64,000 nucleotides of DNA, from assembly GCA_964624635.1 (NCBI GenBank), contig CAZUXM010000005.1, forward strand, positions 1 through 64,000, written 5' to 3'. The notes under the pieces are model-generated. The model saw nothing but the letters and a program-made list of their open reading frames with translations, did not search any database and was not told where the DNA came from. Both the position numbers and the translations under genes were made by a program. Source of the DNA: JANWKQ01 sp964624635. Its GTDB lineage: Bacteria; Bacteroidota; Bacteroidia; CAIKAF01. Positions 34,201-42,937 of the stretch are shown piece by piece. Position 1 is the stretch's first letter; every line of letters starts with the position of its first letter.

Positions 34201-34667
34201 TCTTGTTCCAGATTCAGGTCAATATCACCCATTACTTTTTCGGCCAGTTGAGCAAAGTCGTCTGCACTAATTCTCATGGTGCTTTCGTAACCTTGTTTGC
34301 TCCACAACTCAATCTTTCTACCATTGGCAGTAAAGTAGCAGTCGGTTTCAATGGCTGCATACTTTTGTAGTTCTTTCGGAACTAATAATCTGCCAGCGGC
34401 ATCAAGCGTAATTAGCGTGGCACCGTTGTTAAAGAGCCTTATAAATTGCCGGTTTTCGGCTTTAAAGGGGTTGAGTGCATTAATTTTTTTGCTGATGGCA
34501 TCCCATTCTTTTTTGGGATAAAGAACTAAGCATTCCTCAAAACCTCTGTTGATTACAAACTCTTCTTGGCCAGCTTCACCCAACTGTTTTCTAAAGGGCG
34601 CAGGAAACATTACCCGTCCTTTAGCATCCAGTTTTGCTGTGAATTCTCCAATAAAGTTTGCCATCAT
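34197..34667 (-). CDS. mraZ: Transcriptional regulator MraZ
   Basis: 156 residues. Two SpoVT/AbrB-type swapped-hairpin repeats: the first starts NFIGEFTAKLDAKGRVMFPAPFRK-like and has DAKGR, the second has ATLITLDAAGRLLVPKEL with DAAGR. MraZ forms ring oligomers that bind direct repeats in its own promoter and represses the dcw cluster. Four such repeats are present 30-70 bases upstream, overlapping the predicted promoter. It is the first gene of the cluster. Confidence 0.97.
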   Translation of the reverse strand: MMANFIGEFTAKLDAKGRVMFPAPFRKQLGEAGQEEFVINRGFEECLVLYPKKEWDAISKKINALNPFKAENRQFIRLFNNGATLITLDAAGRLLVPKELQKYAAIETDCYFTANGRKIELWSKQGYESTMRISADDFAQLAEKVMGDIDLNLEQE

Positions 34668-34681
34668 GAAAATTTTCGATT

Positions 34682-34711
34682 CAAAAATACCTAAGTTTTA
34701 CCACTTTGCAA
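34682..34711 (-). promoter_or_regulatory. Promoter of mraZ and the dcw cluster
   Basis: Reading the minus strand: TTG at 34711-34709, exactly 19 bases, then TATTTTTG at 34689-34682. This is a full match to the Bacteroidota sigma factor consensus (TTG, N19, TAnnTTTG). The ATG of mraZ is 14 bases beyond the -7 box, so the leader is very short. Confidence 0.8.
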
Positions 34712-34737
34712 CACTATTTCCCACTATCTACCACTTT
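34698..34737 (-). promoter_or_regulatory. Four phased MraZ boxes
   Basis: On the minus strand, four consecutive 10-base units run without spacing: AAAGTGGTAG (34737-34728), ATAGTGGGAA (34727-34718), ATAGTGTTGC (34717-34708), AAAGTGGTAA (34707-34698). The shared core A-A/T-AGTG-G/T agrees with MraZ operators, which are GTG-containing direct repeats with a 10-base period. Boxes 3 and 4 cover the TTG and the spacer of the promoter, so binding should block transcription. Confidence 0.85.
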
Positions 34738-34950
34738 GTTTAAAAGTATAACTTATGAACAGGCTGAATATTGCATTTTTAAGGGCATTTTAACCTGTAG
34801 TACTTGGTAATACTAGAAAAATTAGGATATTGGGAATTAACAATTTATATAGTATTGAATATCAATAGTATATGTATTTTTAATTCTTTATTTTAATTTA
34901 GTATAGCTTAATTGTTTATAAATCAAATATATATGATTTTAATGATCACA

Positions 34951-35058
34951 CTAGCTGGTTTGAGTTCCTGCAATAAAATCCAAGCCAGCATGGGTTTTCC
35001 AGATGTTTTTTTATCTACTCGACAAACCCATGCAGGGTGAAAATTAAATGTCAGCTAG
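34951..35058. repeat. Nested palindromic intergenic element
   Basis: Outer CTAGCTG (34951-34957)/CAGCTAG (35052-35058), and inner GCATGGGTTT (34988-34997)/AAACCCATGC (35024-35033). An alternative pairing CCTGCA (34967-34972)/TGCAGG (35031-35036) competes with the inner one. Confidence 0.5.
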
Positions 35059-35146
35059 CTATCGCTGCCTATATAAATTCAATATAGTTTTAAAGTATTT
35101 CGGTGAATTTTTGAAGAGAGTGGAAGAAAGTGGGAATTAGGTTTCT

Positions 35147-35207
35147 GGTTTAAAGTTGGAGAGGTTTCAGGTTGAAGGTTTTAGATTTCAAGTTTAAAGT
35201 TGAAGAG
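35147..35207. repeat. Intergenic repeat, family B-like
   Basis: GTTTAAAGTTGGAGAG and GTTTAAAGTTGAAGAG repeat directly, with AGGTTTCAGGTTGAAGG and AGATTTCAAG between them. It shares the TTTCAGGTT and AGATTTCA words of the inverted repeat at 4258-4310. Confidence 0.45.
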
Positions 35208-35259
35208 AATGGAAATTTGAGAAGTTGAATAGGCTTATAATCAGTATATTTCTCTACCA

Positions 35260-35284
35260 TCATGCTGAAACAAGTTCAGCATGA
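35260..35284. repeat. Perfect 10-bp hairpin TCATGCTGAA
   Basis: TCATGCTGAA (35260-35269) and TTCAGCATGA (35275-35284) around the loop ACAAG. A CATGCTGAA...TTCAGCATG word of this type is common between genes in Bacteroidota. It lies downstream of the cupin gene's stop, on the far side of the dcw promoter. Confidence 0.5.
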
Positions 35285-35360
35285 CGAAGAATCTTAGTCA
35301 TTGAAGCAGATTCCTAATCGGACAATTTAAAATCTACCATCTGCAAGTTGAAATCTGAAA

Positions 35361-35837
35361 TTACCTCAAGGTATACTTCAATATCTCTTCTTTATGGTGC
35401 GGAAATAAATCAATGAGTTCGTTACGATCAATCATTTCGAACCCCGAAAATTCGAATCCCGGACTTACGACACAGCTCACTAAACTATATGATTCAGGCG
35501 AAATGACCCTTGCCCCAAACCAATGATTTTTTGGAATAACCACGGTTAAATTTTCTCCTTCGTTAGGACCACAAATTTGTACACTCCATTTCCCCTCTGC
35601 ATCTATCATATACAAAGCCACACTTGATCCGTAATGATAATACCAAAGCTCATCACTTTTTAAGCGATGACAAAATGATTTTGCATCTGATTCTATTAAG
35701 TAATAAATGGAAGTAGCGGTAGATTTTTCCATTCCTTCATGGTTCACTTTCTCATCACAACGATAAATTTCATGGTAATAGCCACCTTCGGGATGGTGTT
35801 GTAAGTTAAGGCGGTTGATCCAGTAATTTCTATCCAA
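35361..35837 (-). CDS. DUF985 cupin-domain protein (paralogue 1)
   Basis: 158 residues, one DUF985 (cupin_5) domain: YWINRLNLQHHPEGGYYHEIYR, SIYYLIESDAKSFCHRLKSDELWYYHYG, VVIPKNHWFGARV and VSCVVSPGFEFSGFEMIDRNEL. A soluble beta-barrel protein; members are related to YML079w-like cupins of unknown substrate. Roughly 60 percent identical by eye to the neighbour at 36085, so the pair arose by tandem duplication. Confidence 0.85.
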   Translation of the reverse strand: MDRNYWINRLNLQHHPEGGYYHEIYRCDEKVNHEGMEKSTATSIYYLIESDAKSFCHRLKSDELWYYHYGSSVALYMIDAEGKWSVQICGPNEGENLTVVIPKNHWFGARVISPESYSLVSCVVSPGFEFSGFEMIDRNELIDLFPHHKEEILKYTLR

Positions 35838-35958
35838 AAGGTGTTGGGTTTAAGTAGAGTAAAGTTAACAATTCAATTGAATGAGAGTGCTTTTTGTGAG
35901 TTAATAAATGATTTGTTATTCCGGAGTTATAGAAGTGCATTGCTGTGAATATATTGAT

Positions 35959-36006
35959 ATCTGTGTTATTTTTCATTTCCCGCAGAATTCGCAGATTTTC
36001 ACAGAT
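35959..36006. repeat. Short intergenic CGCAGATT/CACAGAT repeat
   Basis: ATCTGTG (35959-35965) and CACAGAT (36000-36006) enclose CCGCAGAATTCGCAGATTTT. This is a low-complexity palindromic word seen between genes in this phylum. It lies in the 247-base space between the two cupin genes. Confidence 0.4.
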
Positions 36007-36084
36007 GTTATTTTGTCTCTACTTTTTTCGATTAAGCGCCGCTTTTATTCCGCAGAAGCCTCGCAGGCTCGGCTGACATATAAT

Positions 36085-36597
36085 TTATAGTAAAGTATAA
36101 AACAAGATTGCTTCCTTATGCTGTGGGAATTTTTCAATTAATTCATTTCTGTCTACTGATTGAAAATCAGCATATTCAAATCCTGGTGATACATTGCAGC
36201 TCACCAAGGCATACGAATCAGGATCAAAAACACGGGCTCCAAACCAGGTGTTTTTAGGAACCAATACAGCAAAATCTTCTTCGTCACCAGAGCCACAAAT
36301 TTTTACTGAAAAATTTCCTTCTTCGTCAATCATGTAAATGGTAATGGACGATCCATAGTGAAAATACCACATTTCATCAGCACTGAGTTTATGACAAAAG
36401 GATTTGGTTTCGGAATCATATAAATGATAAATAGAAGTGGATGCATTGTGATTGACCATTATATTAGTTTTGCCGTCAACCATATCAATACTTCTGTAGT
36501 TTTCTGTAAAATGTCCTCCGTCCGGATGTGGACGTAGGTGTAGTTTATTAATCCAAAAAGATTTGTCTTTGTCTTGGGATTCGGCAAACATAGTCAA
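36085..36597 (-). CDS. DUF985 cupin-domain protein (paralogue 2)
   Basis: 170 residues, the same domain order as the neighbour: FWINKLHLRPHPDGGHFTENYR, TKSFCHKLSADEMWYFHYG, VLVPKNTWFGARVFDPDSYALV and NVSPGFEYADFQSVDRNEL. The N-terminus is about ten residues longer, with an alternative ATG at 36591. Function unknown. The two copies differ at the N-terminal insert NIMVNHNAST and are separated by 247 bases of repeats, so they need not be cotranscribed. Confidence 0.85.
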   Translation of the reverse strand: MTMFAESQDKDKSFWINKLHLRPHPDGGHFTENYRSIDMVDGKTNIMVNHNASTSIYHLYDSETKSFCHKLSADEMWYFHYGSSITIYMIDEEGNFSVKICGSGDEEDFAVLVPKNTWFGARVFDPDSYALVSCNVSPGFEYADFQSVDRNELIEKFPQHKEAILFYTLL

Positions 36598-36621
36598 TTC
36601 GGTTAGGCAGTATAAATATAT

Positions 36622-36652
36622 AAAAAAAGCCGACAGATTTCTGTCGGCTTTT
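36622..36652 (-). terminator. Rho-independent terminator of the lamin-tail gene
   Basis: A perfect 12-bp stem AAAAGCCGACAG (36625-36636)/CTGTCGGCTTTT (36641-36652) with loop ATTT, followed by a T run on the minus strand. It lies 22 bases past the stop of the gene at 36675. Confidence 0.92.
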
Positions 36653-36674
36653 CAAATAATATAGTTTGAATAAT

Positions 36675-37514
36675 TTATTTACGTACAATGATCTTTTTAG
36701 TAATCAAAGAACCATTCCAGCTAAGTTTAACTAAGTAAATACCATTGTTATAATCGGTAAGGTCAATCGCTTGATTATTGCTTAATCCTACTTTATTCAC
36801 TACTGTTTTTCCGGTAAGATCTAACACCTGAAGGTCATATCCTGTAGCCTCAGAAGTGATGTGTAACACCCCTGTAGTTGGATTAGGATACATACTGATG
36901 TTCGCAATGATCTCATCATTAATAGAGGCTGTTGAACATGGAGCCATGGTATGCGACCCAAAATGACTGAAATCGTTTTGACCATATACTAGCCATTGGT
37001 TAACACCTGTAGTCCAACTTGTAGTACCAACAAATACATCAGGTTTACGTACAAGTGTATTTTCTTTGGTTGATCCTGTATCTACATTCCATTCAGTTCC
37101 TGGATCAGGGCCTCCTATATTTCCTACAATATCAATCATTGTAGTGCCGTTAAAGAGAGCCAATGCATCATCACCGTTAAAAAAAGTAACAGTATGTAAA
37201 GTGTCTGCTATTGAAAGTAATGCCGAATTTGGAGGACTTACTGTATCAGGATTTACGATATGATAAGTGTCTCCTGAATTTAAAGTACCGGCTAAAAACA
37301 ATGTATCATTTACAGTTGTACCTCCGTTAAGATACCTGTATATTTTATAGTTACTCAAATTTACAGGATTTGAGGTAGGATTATATATTTCTATCGCTTT
37401 ATTCTGACTGCTACCCTCAACGTATTCAGAAATGAAAAGATCACTGCAGGGTGCTTGTGAAAATCCAAAGCTAGCTGCACAAAAAACAGAAATACTAAGT
37501 AAAAATTTTTTCAT
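36675..37514 (-). CDS. T9SS-secreted lamin-tail-domain protein
   Basis: 279 residues from ATG 37514. Signal peptide ending FGFSQ, a lamin tail domain (about 20-165: DLFISEYVEGSSQNKAIEIYN, FFNGDDALALF, WNVDTGSTKENTLVRK), a short linker, and a T9SS sorting domain starting MYPNPTTGVLHI. Lamin-tail domains in bacteria often accompany secreted nucleases and phosphatases, and an endonuclease/exonuclease/phosphatase gene lies 122 bases upstream on the same strand. Its own role is probably surface binding. Confidence 0.9.
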   Translation of the reverse strand: MKKFLLSISVFCAASFGFSQAPCSDLFISEYVEGSSQNKAIEIYNPTSNPVNLSNYKIYRYLNGGTTVNDTLFLAGTLNSGDTYHIVNPDTVSPPNSALLSIADTLHTVTFFNGDDALALFNGTTMIDIVGNIGGPDPGTEWNVDTGSTKENTLVRKPDVFVGTTSWTTGVNQWLVYGQNDFSHFGSHTMAPCSTASINDEIIANISMYPNPTTGVLHITSEATGYDLQVLDLTGKTVVNKVGLSNNQAIDLTDYNNGIYLVKLSWNGSLITKKIIVRK

Positions 37515-37635
37515 GAGAATCAATTTGAAATTTAAAATCCCTGCAATTTACATTGGATATGTGAATTGCAGAAGAAAAGTGAATGAATTGTTGATTTCTT
37601 AATGCTAAAATGACTTAAAATGACCAGTCAATCAG

Positions 37636-38691
37636 CTATTTATTAATCTTTTTAAGATAATAGGTCAATACCGGGAAGTGGTCACTATACCCTCCGGTAT
37701 ACTCGTTTCCAACATAACATCTGAAAGGGTATCCTTTAAAATTACCCGTTTTTTGGGTGAGGAATGATTTATTGAATACTTCAGCTTTATTAAAGAACCA
37801 GCCTTTTTGAGTTTCATCCATCCAGGGTTTGCTAATAATTACCTGGTCAAATAAATTCCATGCATCCTGCCATGCCAATGTGCCAATACCTTCCAGATAA
37901 AAATCAGCAAAAGGGTTATATAGTTCAGTATTGTTTAGCACTTCCAATTCCTTAGTAGAACGAAGATGTTTTCTTATTGACGGACTCATAGGGTCATCAT
38001 TAAAATCACCCATCACTAAAATCTTAGCATCTATGTTGGCATCTTGTATAGAATCAATTACTTCTCTACAAATGCTGGCAGCTTTGGCTCTTAAAGGGGC
38101 TGATGCATCTTCACCACCTCTTCGGCTTGGCCAGTGATTCACAAATATATGTACCATCTCATTAAGAAGAAGTCCTTTTACGTATAAAATATCTCTGGTA
38201 TAAGAGGTGTCTCCATCACGCATAATGGGTACAAATAAGCTGGTGATTTTTACGGGAGTAAAATATTTTGGATTATATAAAAGGGCAGGGTCATTGCCAC
38301 GAGCATCCGGACCATCAATCAGAATAGGTTGATACCCTCTGTTAGCGATGGCAGGTTGTTTACATAAGTCTTTGAGGACCTCAATGTTTTCAATTTCAGC
38401 AGTTCCAATAATAGCTGGACCATCAGGCGTTTTATCAATGCCTAATTGAGAGATTACATATGCCAGTTTTGATAACTTATCAGCATATACTTTACCATTG
38501 TAGTTTTTTGCTCCGTTGGGTAAAAACTCTTCATCGTCCTTATCAGGATTATTGATGGTGTCATATAAATTTTCAAAATTGTAAAAGGCAACTGAAATGA
38601 TTTGATAATCAGATTCTTTACGAAATTGTCCAAAAGCATTTTGAGAGATAATTCCTACTAAAAAAAGTAAGGTAAGGTTATAATTGCGCAT
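37636..38691 (-). CDS. Secreted endonuclease/exonuclease/phosphatase-family protein
   Basis: 351 residues with a signal peptide (1-21). Catalytic landmarks of the DNase I/exonuclease III fold: FYNFENLYD, GTAEIENIEVL (metal-binding Glu), NHWPSRRGG, VMGDFNDDP and YSDHFPVLTYY (catalytic Asp-His). The substrate could be DNA, RNA or a phosphoester; the export signal implies scavenging outside the cytoplasm. It is divergent from the TonB-receptor-like gene that heads the DUF5689 genes, so both face a shared control region (38692-38853). Confidence 0.9.
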   Translation of the reverse strand: MRNYNLTLLFLVGIISQNAFGQFRKESDYQIISVAFYNFENLYDTINNPDKDDEEFLPNGAKNYNGKVYADKLSKLAYVISQLGIDKTPDGPAIIGTAEIENIEVLKDLCKQPAIANRGYQPILIDGPDARGNDPALLYNPKYFTPVKITSLFVPIMRDGDTSYTRDILYVKGLLLNEMVHIFVNHWPSRRGGEDASAPLRAKAASICREVIDSIQDANIDAKILVMGDFNDDPMSPSIRKHLRSTKELEVLNNTELYNPFADFYLEGIGTLAWQDAWNLFDQVIISKPWMDETQKGWFFNKAEVFNKSFLTQKTGNFKGYPFRCYVGNEYTGGYSDHFPVLTYYLKKINK

Positions 38692-38708
38692 AGTTTATAA
38701 TCAATTGG

Positions 38709-38716
38709 CAAAGATA
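38709..38716 (-). promoter_or_regulatory. Candidate -7 element of the secreted nuclease gene
   Basis: TATCTTTG on the minus strand matches TAnnTTTG, 17 bases before the ATG. No TTG at 19 bases, so half a promoter only. Confidence 0.4.
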
Positions 38717-38853
38717 TTACAAGAATCAAGCCGTTTGTTTTTTGTTATTAAGTTTTGAATAACTGTGTATTAAATCATAGTCCTATAATATTAAACTGGC
38801 AAAATTGGAGTAATTTTACCTCCCCAAAAATGGGCAGTAAATTACCTTATCAG

Positions 38854-41637
38854 ATGATGAAGAAATCGATACTTTTTCTAGGATTTTTTTTAGTTCTTTT
38901 TTCAATACAAACCTATAGTCAGTATTCAGTGTCAGGGAAACTGAGTGATGATATTACAAAAGACGGAGTGCCCAAAACCCTTGTTATATTAATGCCGGCC
39001 GGTATTGATATTATGACTGATGATGCAGGTAATTTTAAATTCGACAATGTACCTAATGGTACTTATACTATTAAAGTAGTTTCAAGTAACTACACGATAG
39101 AAGATCAAACGGTTGAAGTAAATGGTGGTAATGTTGAAGTAGGGGATCTTAAAATGAAAGTGGATCCGAGTAAAGATGTTGCTAATAACGATGCTTTGAT
39201 TCCCGTAGTAAGTTTAAATGATGATGATGCACAGGAAGGTGGAGCAGGAGATAACAATGTGGCCGGAGTTCTTACCGCTTCAAGAGATGTGTTTGTAGGA
39301 GCAGCAAGTTTTACTTTTAGTGCAGCTCGCTGGAGAGCCAGAGGTTATAATGCCGGAGAATATCAAGTATATATCAATGGTACACCTGTAAATGAATTGG
39401 ATAATAACAGAGTACAATGGAGTCAGTGGGGAGGATTAAATGATATGTTCCGTTTTAATGATCAAAGTTATGGTTTAGAGCCAACTACTTTTTCATTTGG
39501 TGAAATTGGAGGTGCTAATAATATTGATGCTGTAGCTGCAAGACAAAGAAAACAGTTGAGAATATCTTATGGTGGATCTAACAGACAGTATACTCACCGT
39601 TTAATGGCTACCTATTCATCAGGAATGTTAAAAGGTGGTTGGGCGTTTTCGGTTTCAGGTTCTTATAGAATGGCTTTGAGAAGTTATTATCCCGGAACTT
39701 TTATGAATACGGGAGCCTACTTCTTTTCTCTCTCTAAAAAATTTGCTGAAAAACATATTCTTAGTTTCACCACATTTGGGGTACCGGGAAGAAGAGGGAA
39801 AAACTCACCAAGTATTAGAGAAGTAATGGATCTTACAGGCGATAAATTTTACAACTCAAATTGGGGATACCAAAATGGTGAAATAAGAAATGCCAATGTA
39901 AATGAAAGTTTTCAGCCGTATTTTATTTTATCTCATGAATGGAAAATTAATAATCATTCAAGTTTAAATACTTCTGCAGCCTATCAAACAGGAACAACTG
40001 CCGATAGTTATTTTAACTGGTTTAATGGTTCAAATCCTGATCCTGATTATTATAAATATTTACCCAGCTATCAACAGGATAGTACATTAAGAGCTGAAGT
40101 GACGGAAAATATTATGGCTAATCCTAATTTATTACAAATTAATTGGGATGATATGTACAATCAGAACTATGCTAATCTTGACTCAGTAGAAAATGCCAAT
40201 GGTATTAATGGAAATACTGTAATTGGCAAAAGATCTATTCATATTATTGAGAAAAGAATGAAGGCTTTGAATGAATTTTCGTTCAATACCTATTATAACA
40301 ATACAGTAAGTGATCATGTAGCGATCTCAGCAGGTGCCATGTATCAAATGCAAAAAAACAGATACTATAAAACTGTAGGTGATTTATTAGGAGGAGATTT
40401 TTTTGTAGACCTTAACCAGTTTGCACAATTTACCTTTCCCGGTAATGATTCTGTAGCACAAAATAATTATGATACTCCAAATCGTATTGTTAAAGAAGGT
40501 GATGAATACGGATATAATTATGAATTACATTTACACAAAGCATCTGTTTGGGCTCAAGGAAGAATGAGCTTTAAAAAAGTTGATTTTTTTGTGGCTGGGA
40601 AATTGGATGTAAATGTTTTCTGGAGAAACGGATTATGGAGAACAGGCTTATTTCCTAATTCATCACAAGGAGAATCTGAATCTTTTGTTTTTGTATCTCC
40701 ATTTGTAAAAGCGGGAATGACCTATAAAATAAATGGACGTAATTATGTATTTGTAAATGGAGCTTATGGATTAAGAGCTCCTATGGTAACGGATGTGTTT
40801 TTATCACCACGTACTCGTAATCAGGCATTGATTAATCCGGTACAACAAACCGTAATTACTGCTGAAGGAGGATATATTCACAACTCACCTAAATTTAAAT
40901 TCAGAGCAGTTGGATATATTACTTATGCATTGGATGGAATTAGAAACATAAGTTTTTATCACGACTTATATAATAACAACGTAAATCTTACTTTGCAAAA
41001 TGTAGATATTCGTTCATATGGGGGAGAGTTTGGATTAGATTGGAAAATATGGAAAGGAATTGCATTAAATGCTGCAGTAGGTATTGGAAGATCTCAGTAT
41101 GTGGATCGCCCATTGGCTACCGTTACATTAGACAACTCACAGGAGACTTTAGCAAAAGAGGAGGTGGTGTACTTTAATAATGTAAATGTTGCCAATGGTC
41201 CTCAGTGGGCCAATACAATAGGGATAGGATATAACTCTCCACAGTATTGGTTTGTAAAACTGAACTTCAATTATTTTGATTGGATGTGGGTTGACGCAAG
41301 TCCGATACGTAGAACTGCAACAGCGGTAGAAGGATTAGATCCGGGTAGTGAACAATATAGGAACATTGTTACCCAGGAAAGACTTCCGGGTGCATTTACC
41401 ATGGATTTCTTCGGCGGGTATTCTTGGAAGTTAGATAGAACTTTCAAAAAAATGAAAAAGAGCCATTATCTTAATTTCACAGCGAGTGTAAGTAACCTTA
41501 CCAATAATGTTTTCTTTAATGGAGGATTTGAACAATTACGTTATGATGATGAGAATAAAAATCCTGGTAAGTTCCCTAACAAATATTATGTAGCTTACGG
41601 AATCAACTTCTTTATTAATGTAACTTACAGAATGTAA
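38854..41637 (+). CDS. TonB-dependent receptor-like outer membrane protein with carboxypeptidase-like regulatory domain
   Basis: 927 residues from ATG 38854 (MMKKSIL); the frame opens earlier at 38755 but only this start gives a signal peptide (ending TYSQ). The domain order is a CarboxypepD_reg/peptidase-associated fold (about 22-100: VSGKLSDDITKDGVPKTLVI), an asparagine-rich linker, a plug-like part (about 130-230) and a long beta-barrel ending NVTYRM. I do not see a clear TonB box. The likely role is uptake of a ligand supplied by the DUF5689 lipoproteins encoded next. Confidence 0.85.
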   Translation: MMKKSILFLGFFLVLFSIQTYSQYSVSGKLSDDITKDGVPKTLVILMPAGIDIMTDDAGNFKFDNVPNGTYTIKVVSSNYTIEDQTVEVNGGNVEVGDLKMKVDPSKDVANNDALIPVVSLNDDDAQEGGAGDNNVAGVLTASRDVFVGAASFTFSAARWRARGYNAGEYQVYINGTPVNELDNNRVQWSQWGGLNDMFRFNDQSYGLEPTTFSFGEIGGANNIDAVAARQRKQLRISYGGSNRQYTHRLMATYSSGMLKGGWAFSVSGSYRMALRSYYPGTFMNTGAYFFSLSKKFAEKHILSFTTFGVPGRRGKNSPSIREVMDLTGDKFYNSNWGYQNGEIRNANVNESFQPYFILSHEWKINNHSSLNTSAAYQTGTTADSYFNWFNGSNPDPDYYKYLPSYQQDSTLRAEVTENIMANPNLLQINWDDMYNQNYANLDSVENANGINGNTVIGKRSIHIIEKRMKALNEFSFNTYYNNTVSDHVAISAGAMYQMQKNRYYKTVGDLLGGDFFVDLNQFAQFTFPGNDSVAQNNYDTPNRIVKEGDEYGYNYELHLHKASVWAQGRMSFKKVDFFVAGKLDVNVFWRNGLWRTGLFPNSSQGESESFVFVSPFVKAGMTYKINGRNYVFVNGAYGLRAPMVTDVFLSPRTRNQALINPVQQTVITAEGGYIHNSPKFKFRAVGYITYALDGIRNISFYHDLYNNNVNLTLQNVDIRSYGGEFGLDWKIWKGIALNAAVGIGRSQYVDRPLATVTLDNSQETLAKEEVVYFNNVNVANGPQWANTIGIGYNSPQYWFVKLNFNYFDWMWVDASPIRRTATAVEGLDPGSEQYRNIVTQERLPGAFTMDFFGGYSWKLDRTFKKMKKSHYLNFTASVSNLTNNVFFNGGFEQLRYDDENKNPGKFPNKYYVAYGINFFINVTYRM

Positions 41638-41658
41638 TTTGATTATTCAATAAGAATT

Positions 41659-42936
41659 ATGAAAAACAAACTATTTATATTATTACTGATAGCCGGGCTG
41701 GTTACCTCTTGTATTCCTGAAGATCATGATCTTCCTCCTACAACAGGATCCGATCCCAATATTGAAGTAACTACTACTATTGCTCAATTAAAAGCAATGT
41801 ATAGTGGAACTGCAATGGAATTAGATGATAGTATAGTCATTTCAGGATTAGTGGTGGCTGATGATAGAACCGGAAATTTCTATAAGTCTATCGTTATTCA
41901 AGATGAAACAGCAGGAATTCTAATCAGATTAAATGGAAGTGATTTGTACCAAACCTATCCGGTAGGAAGAAGATTATTTATTAAGTGTGGCGGGTTATGG
42001 ATAGGAGAATACAGTGGATTGGTGCAATTAGGTGGTGCCAAAACTGTTGGAACCATTAATGAAGTGGATCAAATGCCTTCTTCATTGTATGAAAAAGTAA
42101 TTTTAAAAGGAACATTGAACAACGATATAACACCCGTTAATGTAGATATCACTACATTAAATACTTCTCATCAGAATATGTTGATTCGTTTGCAAAATGT
42201 TCAATTTACGGTATCTGATACAGGATTACAATATGCACCAGGTATGACAACTAATAGAACATTGGAAGATTGTGACGGAAATCCAATCATCATTAGAACA
42301 AGTTCCTTCTCTACATTTGCGTACGACATTCTACCCGGCGGTAATGGAGAGCTTTTAGCTATCTATAGTGAATTTGGAACCACTCCACAACTAGTTTTAC
42401 GTGGACCTGAAGATCTTAAGTTAACAGGTAATCGTTGTGGTCCATATGCAAAAAAAGATTTTGAAGATGCATCTATGTTTTCAGGTGGGTGGACTATTCA
42501 ACAAGTAACTGATCCTGGAACTACTTGGAATACCGGAACCATTGGTGTTTATGTAGGTGGTGGTACTACATACGGTAAATGCAGTAATTTTTATTCAAGT
42601 GCAAACCATATTGCAGAGACATGGTATATTTCACCATCAATGGATTTTACAGCAGCAGTAACTCCTAAATTAAGTTTCGTTAATGCATGTAATTATTCAG
42701 GCGCCAATATTCAGGTAAAAGTGTCTTCTGATTATGTGAGTGGAAATCCGAATTCTGCAACATGGACCACTTTGACACCAACCCTTTCTACTGGTTCATG
42801 GAGTTGGGTATTATCAGGTGATTTAAGTTTATCTGCTTTTAACGGACAATCAAATGTTCACGTAGCATTTCAGTATACAGGTTCAGCCAGTGACGGAAAA
42901 ACCTGGGAGATCGATAATATTTTAGTTCAGGAATAA
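41659..42936 (+). CDS. DUF5689-domain surface lipoprotein (paralogue 1)
   Basis: 425 residues. Lipobox VTSC (Cys18). A DUF5689 region (about 40-245) with an OB-fold-like run: SGLVVADDRTGNFYKSIVIQ, AGILIRLNGSDLYQTYPVGR, FIKCGGLWIGEYSGLVQLG. A C-terminal choice-of-anchor-J-like jelly roll (about 265-425) with ETWYISPSMDF, SFVNACNYSGANIQVKVS and TGSASDGKTWEIDNI. It starts 21 bases after the receptor gene. Probably a cell-surface ligand-binding partner of that receptor. Confidence 0.85.
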   Translation: MKNKLFILLLIAGLVTSCIPEDHDLPPTTGSDPNIEVTTTIAQLKAMYSGTAMELDDSIVISGLVVADDRTGNFYKSIVIQDETAGILIRLNGSDLYQTYPVGRRLFIKCGGLWIGEYSGLVQLGGAKTVGTINEVDQMPSSLYEKVILKGTLNNDITPVNVDITTLNTSHQNMLIRLQNVQFTVSDTGLQYAPGMTTNRTLEDCDGNPIIIRTSSFSTFAYDILPGGNGELLAIYSEFGTTPQLVLRGPEDLKLTGNRCGPYAKKDFEDASMFSGGWTIQQVTDPGTTWNTGTIGVYVGGGTTYGKCSNFYSSANHIAETWYISPSMDFTAAVTPKLSFVNACNYSGANIQVKVSSDYVSGNPNSATWTTLTPTLSTGSWSWVLSGDLSLSAFNGQSNVHVAFQYTGSASDGKTWEIDNILVQE

Positions 42937-42937
42937 G

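Larger units (their letters stand above)
34668..35360. other. 693-base intergenic region upstream of the dcw cluster
   Basis: No credible gene. It holds the mraZ promoter and MraZ boxes (34682-34737), a very AT-rich stretch (about 34740-34950), a nested palindromic element (34951-35058), family B repeats (35147-35207) and a perfect hairpin (35260-35284). Confidence 0.8.

Noticed and set aside
35908..36090. 60-codon plus-strand ORF between the two cupin genes
   Set aside because: It runs through the CGCAGATT/CACAGAT repeat and has no protein-like features.
38755..38853. N-terminal 33-codon extension of the TonB-receptor-like frame
   Set aside because: Gives no signal peptide; ATG 38854 gives a normal one, so the extension is untranslated control region.
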